From NCBI RefSeq assembly GCF_964340395.1, contig NC_135568.1:13573776-13637775 (forward strand): 64,000 bases of DNA, read 5' to 3'. Shown here piece by piece: positions 1-12,854 of the stretch (the stretch's first letter is position 1; the number at the start of each line of letters is the position of its first letter). The notes below the pieces were generated by a model, which saw only the letters and a program-made list of their open reading frames with translations, was not told where the DNA came from and did not search any database. Origin of the DNA: Glandiceps talaboti (taxonomy: Eukaryota > Hemichordata > Enteropneusta > Spengelidae). The translations under genes were made by a program, and so were the position numbers.

Positions 1-1050
1 ACCTTTTCACGCAAGTGAAAATATGTTCATAAAATCTCGATTTAACTATTCTAGTATAATGTTATGCCTGTCTTCTATGACATTACAATTGTCTTCTGGC
101 ATTCTTAGAAGAGTTGATTGCCTAGTATGGATTCCTCGACAATTTTTGATACGTATGTAAAATTACATCATCAGATCGTTTGTATGTTATATCTTGATAC
201 CAGGTTTGAGTTCAGATAATTGCAAGTGATGGTTACGTATGCTTCAGTAAGTAGAATACTATGAGTGACTTTTAAATACGCAGCATAAATCTCACCCAAA
301 AATGTAAATTCAGGGTGTGCCCCCTTTAAGTGAGAAATAGTAGCAATGCGTCAGTGATTGCATGAAAATACAAAACCTTATTATATCTGATATTTATGGT
401 TCATATTAGAATAACTCAATTATAACTATTAGTCGTTGACGATATAAAAGCTTTCTGATGGAGAAATATTAGCTGTGAATGGTTTATAATTACAGTAATG
501 GCTCCTGTTGACAGGAGAAATAATATAAAGGAAAGCTTTCAACTCATTTTGTTCAGGTAAAAAATTGATTAAAATAAAATTGATTCTGCGAACATTGAGG
601 TTTGATGTGTGGGGGATGAAGTAAAAAGGCTTTAATTATGAGTTGATAGTATAGTGGTAATCCGAGTGTAATTCTCTCTGCTGAAGTTAAGATGTCATCT
701 TTTTGTACTAGCTTTATATTAATAATTATATCTATCTTGGATCAAATGAAATATCTCTTACACATGCAATACTATGTTTAAAGCCACAATGCTGTAATGG
801 GAAAAAGCATTTTGCAAACATTTCCTAGGTATCAAAAATTAAAATTTCAATTTATTATTGATGATACGGTACTTTTGATCTGCTAACATATTGTTAAAAA
901 TTACAGTTTCCAAGGTAACGACTAACGAGCAGCAGCAAATGGGCTGTTCCTGGGGGTGTCACATACTAATCATACGTACTAGACACATACTGCAAAAGGA
1001 TTCAGTAGTTACAAGGATAATGCATTTTTCAATTTTCTGTCTTGTGTTAT
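1..1050. other. AT-rich sequence, no feature seen
   Basis: No exon-like frame, tandem repeat or RNA gene recognised up to the first MITE. Confidence 0.6.
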
Positions 1051-1409
1051 TTAAAGTGATATGGATGAGGAGTGGGTATTTATTTTGGATTTTTAATTTA
1101 TAAACAATTTTATCATGGCTTCCTACTTGAAAAATCAATGTGAAACAACATTGACAAAGTCTGTTTTTGTAACTCAATAAATTGCTAATAGCTAAAAAAA
1201 AATGTTTAAAAAGTTTGTTATGGTACTTACGGGCACACCAAAGATTTTTACACATTTACTAATTTGCAATTTATTGACTTTAGTTATAGAGAAGGACTTG
1301 GCATATGTTGCTTCAAATTTTTTTCAAGTAGGACGCCATGATAAAGTTGCTTTGTAAATTAAAAAAAATAAAAATAAATATCCAATCCTCATCCATGTGG
1401 CCACTTTAA
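1051..1409. mobile_element. Palindromic MITE, TTAA-flanked family, copy 1
   Basis: Ends TTAAAGTG(at)ATGGATGAGG and CCTCATCCATGTGGCCACTTTAA are reverse complements, and arms of over 100 bp pair with each other (for example cttcctacttgaaaaatcaa against the right arm). Same family as 43930-44290 and 62624-62975. No ORF. TTAA at both edges suggests piggyBac-type mobilisation, which is inference. Confidence 0.85.
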
Positions 1410-1725
1410 GACCTTTCAATTGATTGTTCAGGCTGTCAGAAAACGAAATAACAAAAATATGTTTCTCAAGGAGTGTCATTAACGTCAGGAAAAAAAAATC
1501 ATACAGGTGGTTTAAGAAATGACATGTTTTCTTCTAAAATGCAAGGGTCTTAAGAAATACAGCAAAAGATACCATTAGCAGCCGTTGTATTGTTTAGAAG
1601 GACTGTCAATGTCATTACGCAATGTCTTGTTGGTTTGATAATAGACAGATACAATGAGATTACATTTGTAATGAAAGATGACAATGCTCTTTGTGTAACT
1701 ACCCCCCACCTCTGACTACTAAAAA

Positions 1726-1974
1726 AAGCCTGTTAGTACGCTGTTAGTCCAGCGTACATTTAACAATAAAACCTATGGTGGTCACGCCTTTACAATCTGT
1801 GCTCCAAAGCTTTGGAATGACCTACCACAGGATATATGCCAGTCCACAAGCCTGGAAATCTTCAAAAAACGACTGAAACATCATATGTTTATGCGAGCAT
1901 TCTGTGTAAACTGAACACCATCTAGCGCCTTTGAACAATTTGACTTTTTTGAATTTGGCGATATATAAATTTTT

Positions 1975-2009
<35 letters not shown>
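1726..2009 (+). mobile_element. 5'-truncated LINE (CR1/L2-like) 3' end with (ATG)n tail
   Basis: The reading frame at about 1729-1914 gives LLVQRTFNNKTYGGHAFTIC, then APKLWNDLPQDI, TSLEIFKKRLKHHMF and a stop. This is the signature C terminus of the reverse transcriptase ORF of CR1/L2-type non-LTR retrotransposons (AAPKLWNxLP...FKxxLKxxLF). A short 3' UTR follows, containing agcgcctttgaaca and gcgatatataaa, ending in a (GAT)n run. 5' truncation is the normal outcome of target-primed reverse transcription. Confidence 0.85.
1975..2009 (+). repeat. (GAT)n microsatellite, LINE tail
   Basis: About twelve GAT units directly after the LINE 3' UTR. It is best read as the element's terminal repeat rather than an independent microsatellite. 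On the minus strand it produces a spurious poly-His or poly-Ile frame. Confidence 0.9.
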
Positions 2010-2426
2010 ATACCATTTACATACATAGCACCCAGTCTTAAGTAGACAACCTACAATCAAAACCACAAAGCTACTGCTGGAATGTCATTGCACTGAAGTC
2101 AGCTTGTATATAGATGAATGTCAGATCTAGAGGTCATTACAATGCAGACCACTTCCTCTACTGAAGGTCTTTGCACTGAATTCAATTTTCTTTTCTACAG
2201 GGGAAAGGTCAGTGAAGGTCTCTTAGACACATGTGAGTTCCCAGATCTGTTGCTATGGCTACCATCGTAGACATACAAAAAGTACAGTTATTAAATCTTA
2301 GTGGGTTATTTTGTTATCCACAGTGATGTGTTTAGGCACTGGAGAGAGAATTTGATAATTATCATCGTTAAAGCCCAATGTATGAATCCCATGGTTTTTG
2401 GATAAGTATTGTGTTAGCAGTAGAGT

Positions 2427-3559
2427 CATAGTGGAAGCATCATTGACTGCTATCTGTCTGTCTATACTGTTATAGTGGAAGCGTCATTGACTGCTATCTA
2501 TCTATCTATACTGTTATAGTGGAAGCGTCATTGTCTGCTATCTGTCTATCTATACTGTTATAGTGGAAGCGTCATTGACTGCTATCTATCTGTCTATACT
2601 GTTATAGTGGAAGCATCATTGACTGCTATCTGTCTGTCTATACTGTTATAGTGGAAGCGTCATTGACTGCTATCTGTCTATCTATACTGTTATAGTGGAA
2701 GCGTCATTGACTGCTATCTGTCTGTCTATACTGTTATAGTAGAAGCGTCATTGACTGCTATCTGTCTGTCTATACTGTTATAGTGGAAGCGTCATTGACT
2801 GCTATCTGTCTATCTATACTGTTATAGTGGAAGCGTCATTGACTGCTATCTATCTGTCTATACTGTTATAGTGGCATCATTGACTGCTATCTGTCTGTCT
2901 ATACTGTTATAGTGGCATCATTGACTGCTATCTGTCTGTCTATACTGTTATAATGGAAGCGTCATTGACTGCTATCTGTCTGTCTATACTGTTATAGTGG
3001 AAGCGACATTGACTGCTATCTGTCTGTCTATACTGTTATAGTGGAAGCGTCATTGACTGCTATCTGTCTGTCTATACTGTTATAGTGGAAGCGACATTGA
3101 CTGCTATCTGTCTGTCTATACTGTTATAGTGGAAGCGACATTGTCTGCTATCTGTCTGTCTATACTGTTATAGTGGAAGCGACATTGTCTGCTATCTGTC
3201 TGTCTATACTGTTATAGTGGAAGCGTCATTGACTGCTATCTGTCTGTCTATACTGTTATAGTGGAAGCGACATTGTCTGCTATCTGTCTGTCTATACTGG
3301 TTATAGTGGAAACATCATTGGCTGCTTTCTGTCTATCTATACTGGTTATAGTGGAAGTGTCATTGACTGCTATCTGTCTGTCTATACTGTTATAGTGGCA
3401 TCATTGTCTGCTATCTGTCTATCTATACTGTTATAGAGGCATCATTGACTGCTATCTATCTGTCTATACTATTATAGTGGCATCATTGACTACTATCTGT
3501 CTATCTATACTGTTATAGTGGAAGCGACATTGTCTGCTATCTGTGTATCTTTACTGTGT
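2427..3559 (+). repeat. 44-bp minisatellite, about 26 copies
   Basis: Unit tagtggaagcgtcattgact, gctatctgtctgtctatact, gtta. Nested TCTG/TCTA tetranucleotides vary between copies. A shorter 41-bp variant (tagtggcatcattgact) recurs in several places. Nearly homogeneous across 1.1 kb, so recently amplified or kept uniform. Confidence 0.92.
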
Positions 3560-3940
3560 TGCCAACTGTGACGTAAATTATCTGCCTTATAAGAATGTGA
3601 TTATCATGATTAAACTGTGCATTCAATCACTGCTGTGTGTATGCGTGTGTGTCTGCTAGAATTCCAATCAATGCCTGCGATCATTTTTTTGCAATCAATG
3701 CCTGAAGCAGCCATTTTGTATGCCAAGTGAAATTCTAAATTATAGATATAGAAACACATTAATCATACTTCTGCTTTGTATTTTTGAAAAATTATTACTC
3801 GTAATAGTAATATTGATATATTGCTTTGTTCATATTAATTTTGAAGGAACACATCACTTGCTTTGACATGTTAAAATCAATATTAGATCATCTATAAATT
3901 ATCTCGAGAAAATTATACAAAACTGTATACCTAGCCCTAA

Positions 3941-4165
3941 TCACAGATTGGTTGAATCTGGGTCAAAGGTTATGACCTTAAATGACCTCTGATTGACATA
4001 CTGAGAGGAATATCAGATCATGTGTAATGTGCCAGGAGAAAAATATGCAAGACATTATGTACATGTAATCACTGGTTGGGTGAATCTGTGTGAAAGGTCA
4101 TGACCCTAATGGGTTGAATCTGTGTGAAAGGGCATGACCTTAAATGACCTCGTAATTGACAGATT
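3941..4165. repeat. Diverged ~120-bp repeat with AGGTCA-type half-sites
   Basis: ggttgaatctgggtcaaagg / ttatgaccttaaatgacctc recurs as gggtgaatctgtgtgaaagg and again nearby. Each full copy carries tgacct taaa tgacct. About three imperfect copies, no coding signal. Confidence 0.65.
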
Positions 4166-4169
4166 TTTA

Positions 4170-5180
4170 AATATTTGGAGATGAAAAACACAGTGTTTGT
4201 TTTCGTGTAGTAGAAGACTTGTCAAGTTTCAGTGGTTTCATCTCAGTCAGGTGTTTGTGAAGACATCTCGAGGGAAATTAGCGATGATTTATATATAAAT
4301 AGTGTCAATGGTGTATTACTGTTAGTCTGACCAACACAGGACATCTCACAATTCATATAGATATTATAGTGTAATGACCTACGTGTACTGTAGACTACAT
4401 GTGGGTTACATTTTCAGGTGAAGTAACACCTATTATCTTTGCAAATTCCACAAGATTTCGAAAAAAAAATTCAGATTAGATTGTTGCTACCATATGCATA
4501 TACATGTATGTATGGGTGTCACCGTGACATTGGTTGAAACTGAATTTTCCATTACACACACACACATTCAAATATTTACTTTGACTAGTTCAAATTTTTA
4601 TGTAGAATTTAATTGATAAAGTTAAAGGATATATAGATATATATATACATGTACACGCATTATATATGTATTATATATTATATTTATATTTATATATATT
4701 ACCTTAATATACCTTTTGAGATAGACAACATTTTAAAAATTTGACATTTACAGTACTTTTACAGTAAATTTGTAGACCATATCCAATTTTACCTAGAAGA
4801 TATTACCCTAAGTGTGTATGGTTTATTAGATTAAACTTTGAGACGTTCGATTGTTTCCATGGTTACACCTGCAATATAAACAAAGTCTGGCATTTTGATT
4901 TTAACATGCATTGATGTCATCATACAGATGATGGGATACTATAATATATGGTTAGAAATGGTTGCCTAGGTGATAAAATGACAAACAGAGAGAATTACTA
5001 ATTGTATGGAAGTGACGAGAAGTGTTGTAAAATTTTGATTGTGTTGGTCACTATAATATAATATAACAGGATAAGTGTTTTTATTCTGAATTGAAAAGGA
5101 ACGTGATAGAAGTTGCTTATTAATTTTCTCTAGCATTGAGGGGATAACTTAAAGATTTGCCTTTTTAATCTGTGGCAAAC
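4170..5180. other. AT-rich noncoding sequence
   Basis: Contains a TA-rich stretch at about 4630-4700 and nothing else recognisable. Confidence 0.6.
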
Positions 5181-6120
5181 ATCTGACTACATCTCATTGC
5201 TAACACTGTGCTTCACTAACATCTCACGCTGTCACCAGTATGTGTCAGCAACTGGAAAGGTCAGTGCCTGTACCAACCCTACATGTATATGTTAACACTG
5301 GTTAGTTCAGTGCTAACACCAGGCTGGTACTAGCACCTGATCCCTGCCCTCATCAGCATGTGTTAGCAACAGGAAGGGTTAATGTCTGCATCAGTTTTAT
5401 GTTAACACCAGGCTAGCTTAGTGCCAACACTTAGACTGTAAGATATTGTCATGTTGTTAAGCCCTGTATCTTAATGAGTGCTGGTTGATAGCGTGGCACG
5501 AATGTCTGTAGCTTTCATACATGTACTATGCCAACACTGTGCTGGTACTAATTCACACTTGAGCTGTCATCAGCATGTGTTAGCAACATGAAGGGGTAAT
5601 GTCTGCACCAGTTCTATATGTTAACACCAGGCTAGCTCAGTGCTAACACTAGGTTGACACTAACACCTGAGCCCTCATCAGCATACATGTGTTAGCAACT
5701 GGAAGGGGTAATGCCTGTACCAGTCCTATGTTAACACCAGACAAGCACATTGCTGACACTGGACTGGTACTAACCTCTCATTATCAACTGGAAGGGTTAA
5801 TGATCCCTATATCAGCGACACACAGTCATGTATAATAGTAGCTGAAGAAATCACTTTCTGACAGGGCATCATACATCTGAGTAGCATGCGTCAACTGGAA
5901 CAGTGGAAGGGTTAATAGCTACGCCAGGCATACAATACAGTTCATAATCTCTTTCTGATTGAGTAGCATCACACTAGCTCAGTGCTAACATAGGCTCAGT
6001 ATGTTATTGACACCTGACTGGTACTAACTAATAGTAATACATCTCAACAGTATTTGTCACCTGGAATGGTAGTGTACACCTGCACCAAATGATAACACCT
6101 ACATTTGCACTGGCTAGCCT
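5180..6120. repeat. Diverged tandem field, ~110-bp unit
   Basis: catcagcatgtgttagcaac, gaaggggtaatgtctgcacc and tgttaacaccaggctagctc recur at about 5351, 5568 and 5676, with weaker copies on both sides. Seven or eight degenerate copies. It ends next to the SINE relic at 6140. Confidence 0.7.
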
Positions 6121-6139
6121 GGTAACATTTGAACCAAGT

Positions 6140-6385
6140 TAACACCCCAGTCATTGCAGCTGTATAATTTGGGGACCTGTTAGGATAGAGGTCGCAATTC
6201 AATGTTTTTAATCCTGTGCACTAATATAGGCTGTAATTGTGTACTCCTATGGACTTGAAGACATATAAAGGGCCATTGTGCTAATATAGGTCCATGCCAG
6301 GGGTAATAATTGTAAAGTGCAGTGAGGACAGTGTTGAAGTGTTCTATATAAACACTGACATCATTATTAATATTATAAGTTTTAT
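6140..6385 (+). mobile_element. SINE relic lacking the tRNA head
   Basis: Shares agctgtataatttggggacc, agaggtcgcaattcaatg, aaagggccattgtgctaata, ggtccatgccaggggtaata and a degraded tail with the SINE at 45448, including the attattaatatta end. The pol III head is missing or beyond recognition. Confidence 0.8.
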
Positions 6386-6389
6386 CAAG

Positions 6390-7715
6390 CCTTCCTGATC
6401 TCTCAATGTATTGCTGTTATTATCAAACTTGAGTCAGATCATTTCAGTGCATTGTTCATATTCGCCAATCATTGATATTGATATAAATTTACCTACCAGC
6501 AGTAATTACTTCAAAATTAACAATAATGACAAACTTCTATTTTTAGAATAACTGTAACAAGCTTAAAGTACAGTATGATTGGCTTTCGATTAATGTTGAA
6601 GCAGACAACCAAAATTAATAACGGTAATTCTACTAATTCAAAACCTTTGTGAGGATATCATACAGTGACATATATTTAGGCCGCCTTTATTATTATATTT
6701 AATAATCTGCTTTGTATTATTTTCATATTTATGGTTATTTTATCAGCCTGAGAGGATTGTGTTTCACCTATTTAGGAATATTAATACATAGTTTATTTCA
6801 AAACAAAAACGTGACCAAAATAAAATGCTCAAATTAGTTGAGTTCACATATCAGTAAAATAAACATGTTGAGAAAAAAAAAAAAGTTGATTAATAAAACA
6901 GGTCCTAAAAAAAGTTGTAAAAGTGTAATCAGATATCATGGTACAAATTGGATGTACATATACATGTAAGCTAGAGGGTCTAACCATATTCATATTCCAA
7001 CCCCGATGCTAGTTCTGACTCCCTAACTCATACTTTAAATTCACTTTTAACATTAAGGGTTCAAAATACTACTTAGAATGAAGTGTATGTAACATTGATG
7101 ACGTTTGAATCTATTCCACGTCAGAAAAATGTAGAATTGACGATAAATGCCCGACTACAGATCAAAGGAGCATGCCCTGCATACGTAATTACTCGTGTAA
7201 TTTCCTGAAAAAGTGAGAATTTACATTACTGGCGACTGAAACCAGACAAGCGTTACAAAGGTGACAACTCAAAGAACTGTAAATATATAAGCTGAGAGGA
7301 TGAAAGGTGGAGAATAATTGATTTGTGAAATATTGGGGTGAACAATTGAGAAAGTGTGATTGTAATGATATTCAATGTGAGACGTAAAGAGCATGTAGTG
7401 ATGGCAGACTAGATGTGACTTGAAAGTTATATTTGTGAAAAGTCTACATTACATGTATACAGTGATTTTATAATAGTTGTATGCAGTCTGTCAGTTCTCA
7501 TGAACTGTGTATACATTTAGAACTATACAATTAGTATGTAGAAGGCGAGACTATGTTGAATGTCTTCAGACCATTCTGCTACATATTTTTTCCAGTCCAA
7601 TTGATTTGTTTTGATTCAAATGAGTACATTGTAGATCAGGTCAGATCAGGTCATTCCATCACATGTACCAGTACCGTACATGTACAATGTACATACATAG
7701 ATGATACAAAAAGTA
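6390..7715. other. Noncoding sequence, no feature seen
   Basis: AT-rich with only short frames. No element ends or splice-flanked coding words recognised. Confidence 0.6.
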
Positions 7716-7719
7716 GTAT

Positions 7720-7998
7720 TCTGCATGCATACATACACATGTACGTACGTACGTATGTGCCTGCATGCATGCACATGCGTACTTACATACATACATACAT
7801 ACATACATATGTATGTATGTGCGTGCGTGCGGGCATGCATGCATAGACGTATGTACATACATTGTACATACATACATACTTACATATGCACATACAGACT
7901 GACAGACAGACAAACACATACAATGTACATACACATACATACATACATACATACCGGTACATTTGTACATACATACACGTACACACATACATTGTATA
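7720..7998. repeat. ACAT/GTAC-rich microsatellite
   Basis: Long alternating purine-pyrimidine tract of ACAT, GTAC and GCAT units with interruptions. It gives overlapping Thr/His/Tyr and Cys/Met/Val frames on both strands that are not genes. Z-DNA-prone by composition. Confidence 0.9.
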
Positions 7999-8004
7999 TA
8001 TGCA

Positions 8005-9539
8005 CCCTCATATGGATGGACGATGTATTTCTGCACTGAAAGAAACTAGAAAGATTAGAACATTGAGAAACGAAGACTGACTTCAAGATGTAACTTTCAG
8101 CAAAGGTCAACACTCTCGTCATCAAAATACAGCATTTAGATTAAGTATACACCTACATTTTTAGTACCTTCAGGGCTAGTGAACTGTGGACGTCGTGATT
8201 CTGTGTGATTGGAAACAACTCCCAATTGATCTCTGATGATTGCGAAAGTACCTCAGCTAATAGACATGCAGTCTAAGTTTATGTATCATATGTATTTTAC
8301 ATGAAGTAGTGAGTCACAATACATTTAGTAATCTCAGTTACTCTCCATCCAGGCGTCCACACTTCATGTTTGTTCTCCGCACCTCTTATGTTTGATAGCA
8401 AATTTTAGTGAAGTCAGATGGAAGATTGCAAGGCACATGTGTATATACTGTCAACGGTTGTTTTCGATACTTTGTTTCCATGGCGACTTGTGGAGATATG
8501 TTGGCTCAAACCCAAAGGTAATGCATGAAATTTACCCCCTGAAATAGTCGGTGATGTTTCTGTATGTATGGCTCTTGTGTTGACACTTGTGTTTATAACA
8601 TGATGTTAAATGTTACTGTTCAGAACTTCAAATGTTACAGTTTCTTAAAATAGTGTCATTATGACGTTGCATAAAACTCGCCAATTATTTTTGGTAGTAA
8701 CTATTTCATCAACAAACAGAGGAATAATCCGAATATTGTTAAATTTATAAAATAGAATTGCATTTATCAATGGAAAGGGTTTCTTGCACATCATCATCCC
8801 CAGCTGTGATATCCGAATCAAAAGGAGTTTAGCTGGTACTACTGTACAGATCAATACAGACGATCTCGAAGAGTTGTTTGTCAGCTCAATGTATATCACT
8901 CTCTTCTTGTCAGACTTTGAAAGAGGTAGTCATAATTGCTCATACTTAGAGAGAGCAAATAGACTTAGCTGGGGAGAAATTTGTGGAGGTACTTGTACAT
9001 TGTGCAAGTTACGACGTTGTGTCTGGGTAATTCCATTTGAAAAATATTCACAAACTAATTCATCTCTGCATTCATTCAAAGTTGTTTTCATCTTCTTCAA
9101 GCTTGGCTGTAGCGTGTGATTCAGAATACTAATTTGTAGAAATCTGGATGTTTTTGTCGGGTGAATCATCCAATAAGATGTGTATATTGATGACACATTC
9201 ATTACATCATCCTTACACCTAGCATTTCATAACATTTTTAGTACATATATATTTCATAATTTGAGAATGATGTCATGCTAATCTTCATTATTACATTGCT
9301 AATTAATCTAATGGAGCAAGTATTGCTTTTCATTGTCACATACTGTGGCTGGTACATAATCTGCACGTATTATTGCTACATAGGTAATCTATTGGATATG
9401 TTAAAAGTACATTTAATATTTCGGGATGAGGAGGGAAGGGCAGAAGTACTCTGTAGGTTTATATCTGATAACCTGCATGTATGTGTGGACATAATGATTG
9501 CTGCTGTCTATAATCTTGTGATGGAAATGTAACTTTTTT
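8005..9539. other. Noncoding sequence with short unsupported frames
   Basis: Frames of 84-111 codons near 8645-9202 and 9275-9745 overlap on both strands and resemble no family I know. No gene called. Confidence 0.5.
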
Positions 9540-10600
9540 GGCCACCTGTTGGATCTCAGATATCCATCAGTGATATTAACAACAACAGTTATCGCTGTCA
9601 CTGTCACATTTTCGTCATCTGTTGACGTCAACTGTGAGACTGCTACAATTATTGTTTGACACAGTGACACAATGTCACAAACTCGACACACAGTGACCCA
9701 TATAAATAGGGTTATAACAGAAAGGATTTCGTTAACAAAGTTCACATGAATTTGATAACAGTTACAGGATTGTCACATTCTGATATCTCTCTTGTTGGTA
9801 GTGTTGGATAGTTATAAGGTCAGAACAGCATAAGTGACATTCGGCGTCGTTAAGTAGAGTGATGTTTTGTAAAGCGGAAAGAATTGTGACAAGGTAGTGA
9901 CAGTGTTAGTATGGGGAGCTGTGTACCCTTCTAATAAATGACAGCCAAATTTTGTTTTGTCTGTCAAAATGATAAAAACTGGCATTACTTGCGAGTCGAT
10001 TACCACATAGTAAGAGATAGGGGAACACCAAATCTTGATGTGTCACTAGAAACTCTGTGTGTTAGTCAAATTGGCACACTAATGGGAAGTCATGATTTCA
10101 GTGACTAGTGATGTCATACTGATAAAAAATTATGATAATGTATCAATATACTGAGAAGCTGTTCATGATGCAATTGATATGCTAATTAATTATGGTAATG
10201 ATATGCTAATGAGTAATTGTGAGAAAGGAGTGACAATACATGTACTGACAGGTCATATGTGACGTTATGCTAATTACAGTGACGTTATGCTAATCGGAAA
10301 TGATGATAAGATAGTGACAATATACCTGGAAGTCATTCATGACGCTATGCTAATAATAGCGATGCTATCTCAATGAGTAATTGTGAGAAGGGAGTGACAA
10401 TATGCTGGTGTCATTTGTGACGTTATGCTAATTATTGAGGTTATCCTAATCGGAAAGAATTATCGGTATATGATAAGGTAGTGACAACGTTAGTGATGTC
10501 AAAAGTCAATTGTGTCGTTATTACAGTAACTGCGGCATTATGCTGATTAATAATAATTACGATAGGGTGTCAATATACTGAGAAGTTGTTTGTGATGCTA
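9540..10600. repeat. Diverged repeat field with gtgac and atgctaat words
   Basis: gagtaattgtgagaaaggag and tgacgttatgctaatta recur with a spacing near 165 bp (10211 and 10375), with weaker copies to the left built on tgacac/gtgaca words. No gene seen. Confidence 0.6.
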
Positions 10601-10929
10601 CACATGTATGTGGGAGTTCCTATTTTTTAGTTCCATCCTTAGGACAAACCGTCTGGTTGTCAGTCCATCAGACTCTACTATGTCTACACTGCAGATAGCA
10701 TTTGATATAGTTGGATGACAACTTCAAAACAGAAAGATTATATAGTGAAAAGAGCAACTGTTTGAACAACAAGTGTTTGTGTTTTGTAGTAGTTCCTCCC
10801 TCAGTGTGGTAATACAATGTATCTGTCCATCAGCCACCACTATGTCTACACTGTAGACAGTCCTTAGATGTTTGTGTAGATTACAGAAATGACGTGTTAC
10901 AGGACAGTCTATGTTTTGTGTATAAATTA

Positions 10930-11530
10930 GTAGTTGTTAGTGACAACAGCATCTGTATGGTGACTTGTGTGAACACCGTATGATAGTGCTTACAGGTGGG
11001 GGACACCTATGATGTCGTGACATCATCGATAACTTTACTATAAATAACATAGCACACTGTATATGCACTTGACATATCTTAGCTGCCGATATAAGTGACA
11101 CCACAGCTACATGTACATGTAGTAGAGATACTGATATCACCTTAAGGTATAGTCTCATGGAGATATTTGTAAGTGACACCTTAGCTAGTAGAATATTGAC
11201 GTCACCTTGAGTGATTGTCTATGAGAGGTATGAATGGCACCTCAGCAAGAAATGATAATATCACCCTAGTAGTAGAAATATTTACATCACCTAGAGCGAT
11301 CGTCTATAAGAGGTATGAATTGCACCATAGCAAGAAATAAGTAACATCACCCTAGGTAGTAGAAATGTTGATATCACCATACGGTATCTATTGTCTAGTT
11401 ATAAATGTAAATGACACCTTAGCAAGAGATGACTCACTAACACCACCCTAGTCTAGCTAGTAGAAATATTGACATCACCTCAACGCTTGAGATATAAATG
11501 ACATCACATTAGCGAGGATGTAGACGACAC
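10930..11530. repeat. Diverged tandem field, ~85-100-bp unit
   Basis: tagtagaaatattgacatca, caccttagcaagaaatgat and gattgtctatgagaggtatg recur at least four times with drifting spacing. An old minisatellite. No coding signal. Confidence 0.65.
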
Positions 11531-12097
11531 CATCATGATTGTGAAGTGTTGATCAGATTAGTGAATTGATGATTAACTTCCATTGCAAAGGTGACTTTGA
11601 TGTTAACATTTTTAACTGACAGGGCTAAGGAAAAGACAATCAATGAGATGTTCACATCCAGTGAGCCCATTCCGCAAGTACTAAGTACTGTTGATATGGC
11701 CAAAGTGCATAAAGTAGTTGGCAAGAAATCTTGACAACTTGTTGATAAGTTACAGATTTGTGCAAAGATGGATTACGTAGGCTTGTAGTTGTATGCGGGT
11801 GGATGGGTGTATGTGGTCAGTAATGGCAGGAAGGGTTTGGGTAGGTAATGATAAGCTCCTCAGAATCAGTAATTTAGAGTCTAGCTTCCTTTGTAGGTTA
11901 GTGTCGTTCTCATCTATCACATAACAAATTAGATAAGCATGTCATTATGGAAATCTCTTATTAACTTGAATGTAAATCTTTAAAGTCACCTGGACCCAGT
12001 TTATAAGTGGGGATATCATGGTAGCTTAAGTATGTCTCTAATTCTCAGTGTACTGATTGTGCTGTCCTCACGTGAGGATCGAGTAGATTGGGTGCCT

Positions 12098-12850
12098 GGC
12101 TTTGAATCTGCAGGTTGCAGGTTGTGGAGTCATGATGGTTAAATGGTTAGAGTGGATGGATGGCTTGTAATCTGTACATTGCTGGTTGTGGAGTCATGGT
12201 GGTTGAATGGTTAGAGTGGCAGGCTTGGAATCTGTACATTGCTGGTTGTGGAGTCGTGATGGTTGAATGGTTAGAGTGGATGGCTTGTAATCTGTACATT
12301 GCTGGTTGTGGAGTCATGGTGGTTGAATGGTTAGAGTGGCAGGCTTTGAATCTGCAGGTTGCTGGTTGTAGAGTCATAATGGTTAAATGGTTAGAGTGGT
12401 TGGCTCAATGTAATCTGTACATTGCTGGTTGTGGAGTCATAATGGTTAAATGGTTAGAGTGGTTGGCTTGTAATCTGTACATTGCTGGTTGTGGAGTCAT
12501 GGTGGTTGAATGGTTAGAGTGGTTGGCTTGGAATCTACAGGTTGCTGGTTGTGGAGTCATGGTGGTTGAATGGTTAGAGTGGCAGGCTTTGAAGCTGCAG
12601 GTTGCAGGTTGTGGAGTCAGGATGGTTGAATGGTTAGAGTGGCAGGCTTTGAATCTGCAGGTTGCAGGTTGTGGAGTCATGATGGTTAGAGTGGCAGGCT
12701 TTGAATCTGTACATTGCTGGTTGTGGAGTTGTGATGTTTGAATGGTTAGAGTGGCAGGCTTTGAATCTGTACATTGCTGGTTGTGGAGTCTTAATGGTTG
12801 AATGGTTAGAGTGGCAGGCTTTGAATCTGCAGGTTGCAGGTTTGCACCTC
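12098..12850 (+). repeat. 60-bp minisatellite derived from a SINE tRNA-like head
   Basis: About 12 head-to-tail copies of a 60-bp unit (for example ggttgaatggttagagtggc, aggctttgaatctgcaggtt, gcaggttgtggagtcatgat). Two variants interleave, ctgcaggttgcagg and ctgtacattgctgg. Since 60 is a multiple of 3, long frames stay open on both strands (20-residue repeats). These are artefacts. The last copy runs into gcacctcacaactgccatt, resembling the SINE at 45448. Confidence 0.9.
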
Positions 12851-12854
12851 ACAA

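Noticed and set aside
7553-8125. Several overlapping Cys/Tyr/His-rich frames
   Set aside because: They are translations of an ACAT/GTAC microsatellite.
8645-9202. Overlapping plus and minus frames of about 100 codons
   Set aside because: Neither strand gives a recognisable domain, and both have AT-rich random-like composition.
12160-12741. Long open frame of 193 codons with 20-residue repeats
   Set aside because: The 60-bp repeat unit is a multiple of three, so frames stay open on both strands. The unit matches a SINE head and there is no splice or homology support.
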